Origin: Tolypeutes matacus
Lineage: Eukaryota; Chordata; Mammalia; Cingulata; Chlamyphoridae
Direction of reading: 5' to 3'
Assembly (NCBI GenBank): GCA_026826555.1
Contig: JAKSZT010000092.1
Location: 498,735 to 562,734, forward strand
Length of the DNA stretch: 64,000 nucleotides
Position numbers and translations under genes: made by a program. Position 1 is the first letter of the stretch, and every line of letters starts with the position of its first letter. Shown here piece by piece: positions 61,601-64,000 of this stretch. A model generated the notes under the pieces. That model ran no database searches, was not told the DNA's origin, and saw only the letters and a list, made by a program, of their open reading frames with translations.

Positions 61601-62590
61601 ATAGAGATAATAAGTGAAACCAAGGTAGATTCTTTGAGAAGATCAATAAAACTGACAAAACCCTTAGCTAGACTGACAAAGAAAAAAAGAGAGACAATGC
61701 AAATAAACAAAATAAGAAATGAGAAGGGGGACCACACTAATGATCCCACAAAAATAAATTGAATAACAAGAGGATACTATGAACAGCTATATGTCAAAAA
61801 ATTAGAAAATGTAGGTGAAATGGGCAAATTCCTAGAAACACATGAACAACTTACACTGCCTAGAAGAAAAAGACGACCTGAAAAGACCAATTAGAAGTAA
61901 GGAGATTGAATCAGTCAATAAACAGCTGCCAACAAAAAGGCTCAGGACCAGAGGGTTTCACAGGCGAATTCTGCCTATCATTCTAAGTAGAATTAATACC
62001 AATCCTGCTCAAACTCTTTGAAAGAATTGAAGAGTAGGTGATACTACCTAACCAATTCCATGATGCCAGCATCATCCTAATATCAAAGCAAGGTAAAGAT
62101 ACTGCAAGAAAAGAAAATTACATACAAATTTTTCTATTGAAAAAGATGTAAACATCTTCAACAAAATATGTGCAAATCAAATCCAACAAAAAATCAAAAG
62201 AATTATACACCATGATCAAATGGGTTTTATCCCAAGTATGTAAGGGTGGTCCAACACAAATCAAGTAATGTAATGCACCATATTAACAAATCAAAGGGGA
62301 AAAACTCATTATCATCTCAATTGATGAAGAAAAACCATTTTACAAAATACAGGATATTTTCTTGTTAAAAACATTTAGAAAGATAGGAAAAGAAGGAGGC
62401 TTCCTTAATATGATTAAGGGCATATATGAAAAACCCACAGCTAACATCATACTCAATAGTGAAATACTGAAAGCATTCCCTCTAAGATCTGGAACAAGAT
62501 AATTATGCCCACTGTCACCACTGTTACTGAATATTGTGCTGAAAGTTCTGCTAGAACAGTTAGGAAAGAAAAAGAAGAAAATAAGCATAT
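58648..62590 (+). mobile_element. LINE-1 copy 3: 5' UTR, ORF1, ORF2 to RT
   Basis: Starts GGGAGAACTTCCAGGGAAG then ATGTCAGAGTAGG, an L1 5' end. 5' UTR to about 59570. ORF1 to about 60400 in broken frames (59650-59832 coiled-coil end, EHAEERITKLGGRTSKI). ORF2 from about 60510: endonuclease 60671-60895 (MNVKGWKIIFHANHNQKRAW) and 61045-61293 (GSFSSIDHILGH), RT pieces to about 62590 (RSGTR-stop-LCPLSPLLL). It has no 3' end; the next L1 5' UTR follows directly. Confidence 0.82.
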
Positions 62591-64000
62591 AGAAGGCAGC
62601 CTGGGATTAGGCAGATAATGCTCAGCTCTCTCACAAAAACAATGGAGAAAGAACCGAAAGCTGCCAGAGGGACCTGCTTTGGGGATCAGCAGACCAGGAC
62701 AGTGCTTCACAACTCCAAGGAGAGTGGGGAACAGAGAGACAGAGAAGCCAAAACAACAAACTGTAAGTTACCAGACTACCCAGCCACCAGGAAGGGTTCC
62801 CTACTCCACCTCTGAAATAACCAGTGGTGGGTAAAACCCCTGGCTCATTGCAGCTGACTGAGAGGGAAGCAGAGTTCTTCTTCCCTATCAGCAGGGAACA
62901 AGTTACAAGAGAAAAGGGAGGGGGAGTTGGGGGCTTTTCTTCCGTGAATTCAGCCAGCAGAACCCACTTTGAATCTCGGTTCTGGTTGGATGAAAACCAA
63001 AGAAAACGGACAGAGATACACCTCCAAGGAAGGGTGCACCAACCATCCCCATCTGCTGGCCAATGGGGAAACTGCATGGAGAAAAACGGCTTGTAGAGCT
63101 CTCTTTATCCCACCCCTGGGAGGAAGTCTGCACCCAATTAATGAGCCCCTGGCACAATTTTGATAACTTAAGCTGAGCAATTCTAAAGACTTAGGATAAG
63201 TTGAACCAAATATCAAAGAATAGCTGTGAAAATAATAATAATTATAATAATTATAATAATAATAATAATAAGCAAGAGAAAGAAATTGGCCATCAGAGTA
63301 AATTCACCCTCAGCAAAAAATTATAAGCCATACTAGGAAAAAGGAAGATATGACCTAGCCAAAGGAACAAACCAAATATCCCAAAGACATTCAGGATTTA
63401 AGACAATCAATGGTAATCACACAACTCTCCTAGATCAATTTAAAGAATTGGAAGAAAATATGGCTATGGAGATGAAGTATCTTAAGAAGACATTGGTGAG
63501 CATAAAGAACAATTTGAAAGTCTGCAAAGAAAAGCAACAGAACTTATGGAAATGAAAAACATGATGGATGAGATCAAAAATACATTAGAGGGGGCAGATG
63601 TGGCTCAAATGGTTGGGCATCTGTCTGCCATATGAAGGGACCTGGGTTCGATCCCCGGGACTTCCCAGTAAAATAAAGAAAAATATATATAGAAGGCACA
63701 TGGGCTGCCAGGCTCTGTGTGCCCGTGAACTGCCAGGACCCAGGAGCCATGCAGCAAGATGATGACGTAACAGGAGAGAGACGCAGGGGAGAGACAAGAC
63801 AAGATGCTCCAAAAGCTCTAAAACCAGGAACCAAGGTGGTGCAGGTGACAGAATACCTCTCTCCTACATCGGAAGTCTCCAGGATTGAATCCTGGTGAAG
63901 ACTGGAGGAGGAGGATGAGAAGAGATGGCATGAAACAGACACAGAAAATTGCCTGTTGGAGAAGATGCTGAGAGTCAGAGTATAAAGGGTTAAGCATCTA
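62591..64000 (+). mobile_element. LINE-1 copy 4: 5' UTR and start of ORF1
   Basis: A 5' UTR (GAAGGCAGCCTGGGATTAGG .. GATAAGTTGAACCAAATATC, the latter also in copy 3 at about 59340) leads into ORF1 at about 63390-63590 (IDQFKELEENMAMEM-like coiled coil). A (TAA)n run lies at 63226-63271. The SINE at 63590 interrupts ORF1 and the element runs out of the window. Confidence 0.72.
63590..63956 (+). mobile_element. Composite tRNA-derived SINE (DAS-like)
   Basis: Head GGGGGCAGATGTGGCTCAAA, B box GGTTCGATCCCCGGG, body CATGCAGCAAGATGATGACG and a second tRNA-like portion (ACCTCTCTCCTACATCGG .. GATTGAATCCTGGTG). Colinear with 19685-20155. The right edge is not certain, as sequence after 63956 (GGAGAAGATGCTGAGAG) could be element or L1. 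Confidence 0.8.

Overview
The window is repeat-dense mammalian nuclear DNA, most likely from a xenarthran (armadillo or sloth lineage). The reasons are tRNA-derived SINEs with a head of the armadillo DAS type (GCAGATGTGGCTCAA and AAGCGGCTGTGGCTCAATCA versions), full-length L1s with unusually long 3' UTRs, and several LTR families. No intact conventional host gene is visible. There are no prokaryotic genes, CRISPR arrays or intact tRNA genes. The species call is inferred from repeat heads recognised by eye.

Layout. 1-2925 is the 3' part of a plus-strand L1 carrying a small inserted L1 fragment. 2926-5885 is older DNA holding duplicated block A. 6590-9550 is a set of L1 relics. 9828-17245 is duplicated block B. 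It has been opened by the main gene-derived feature, an ALG13 retrocopy (10375-14953) flanked by a 12-bp target-site duplication, and by an LTR remnant. 17246-20940 is mostly anonymous sequence with one interspersed repeat and a composite SINE. 20945-24155 is a 5'-truncated L1 with its whole roughly 2.7-kb 3' UTR. A small third copy of the duplicated sequence and a MaLR-like LTR follow.

From about 24745 to 58648 the DNA is a nest of insertions. The outermost is an old plus-strand L1. Its 5' UTR took in a class I endogenous retrovirus (LTRs 25376-25791 and 42960-43349, 5-bp duplication GATCC). The provirus in turn took in a full-length minus-strand L1 (about 29701-40145), which itself contains a class II-type solo LTR, a SINE and an L1 fragment. 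The endonuclease part of the outer L1's ORF2 took in a second full-length minus-strand L1 (45984-56682), which contains a retroposed mRNA 3' end, a SINE and an LTR-like element. Two more plus-strand L1s follow head to tail (58648-62590 and 62591 to the end).

The points most worth following are these. The ALG13 retrocopy has a long open OTU-Tudor reading frame beneath a GC-rich 5' segment and an apparently unspliced intron. The L1 family has 217-bp tandem monomers in its 5' UTR and an antisense ORF that stays open through two monomers and in a second L1 copy. The same family has a 2.7-kb 3' UTR with an internal duplication. All reading frames in the L1 and ERV parts are damaged to some degree. 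Coordinates of element edges without a stated target-site duplication are approximate to some tens of bases.
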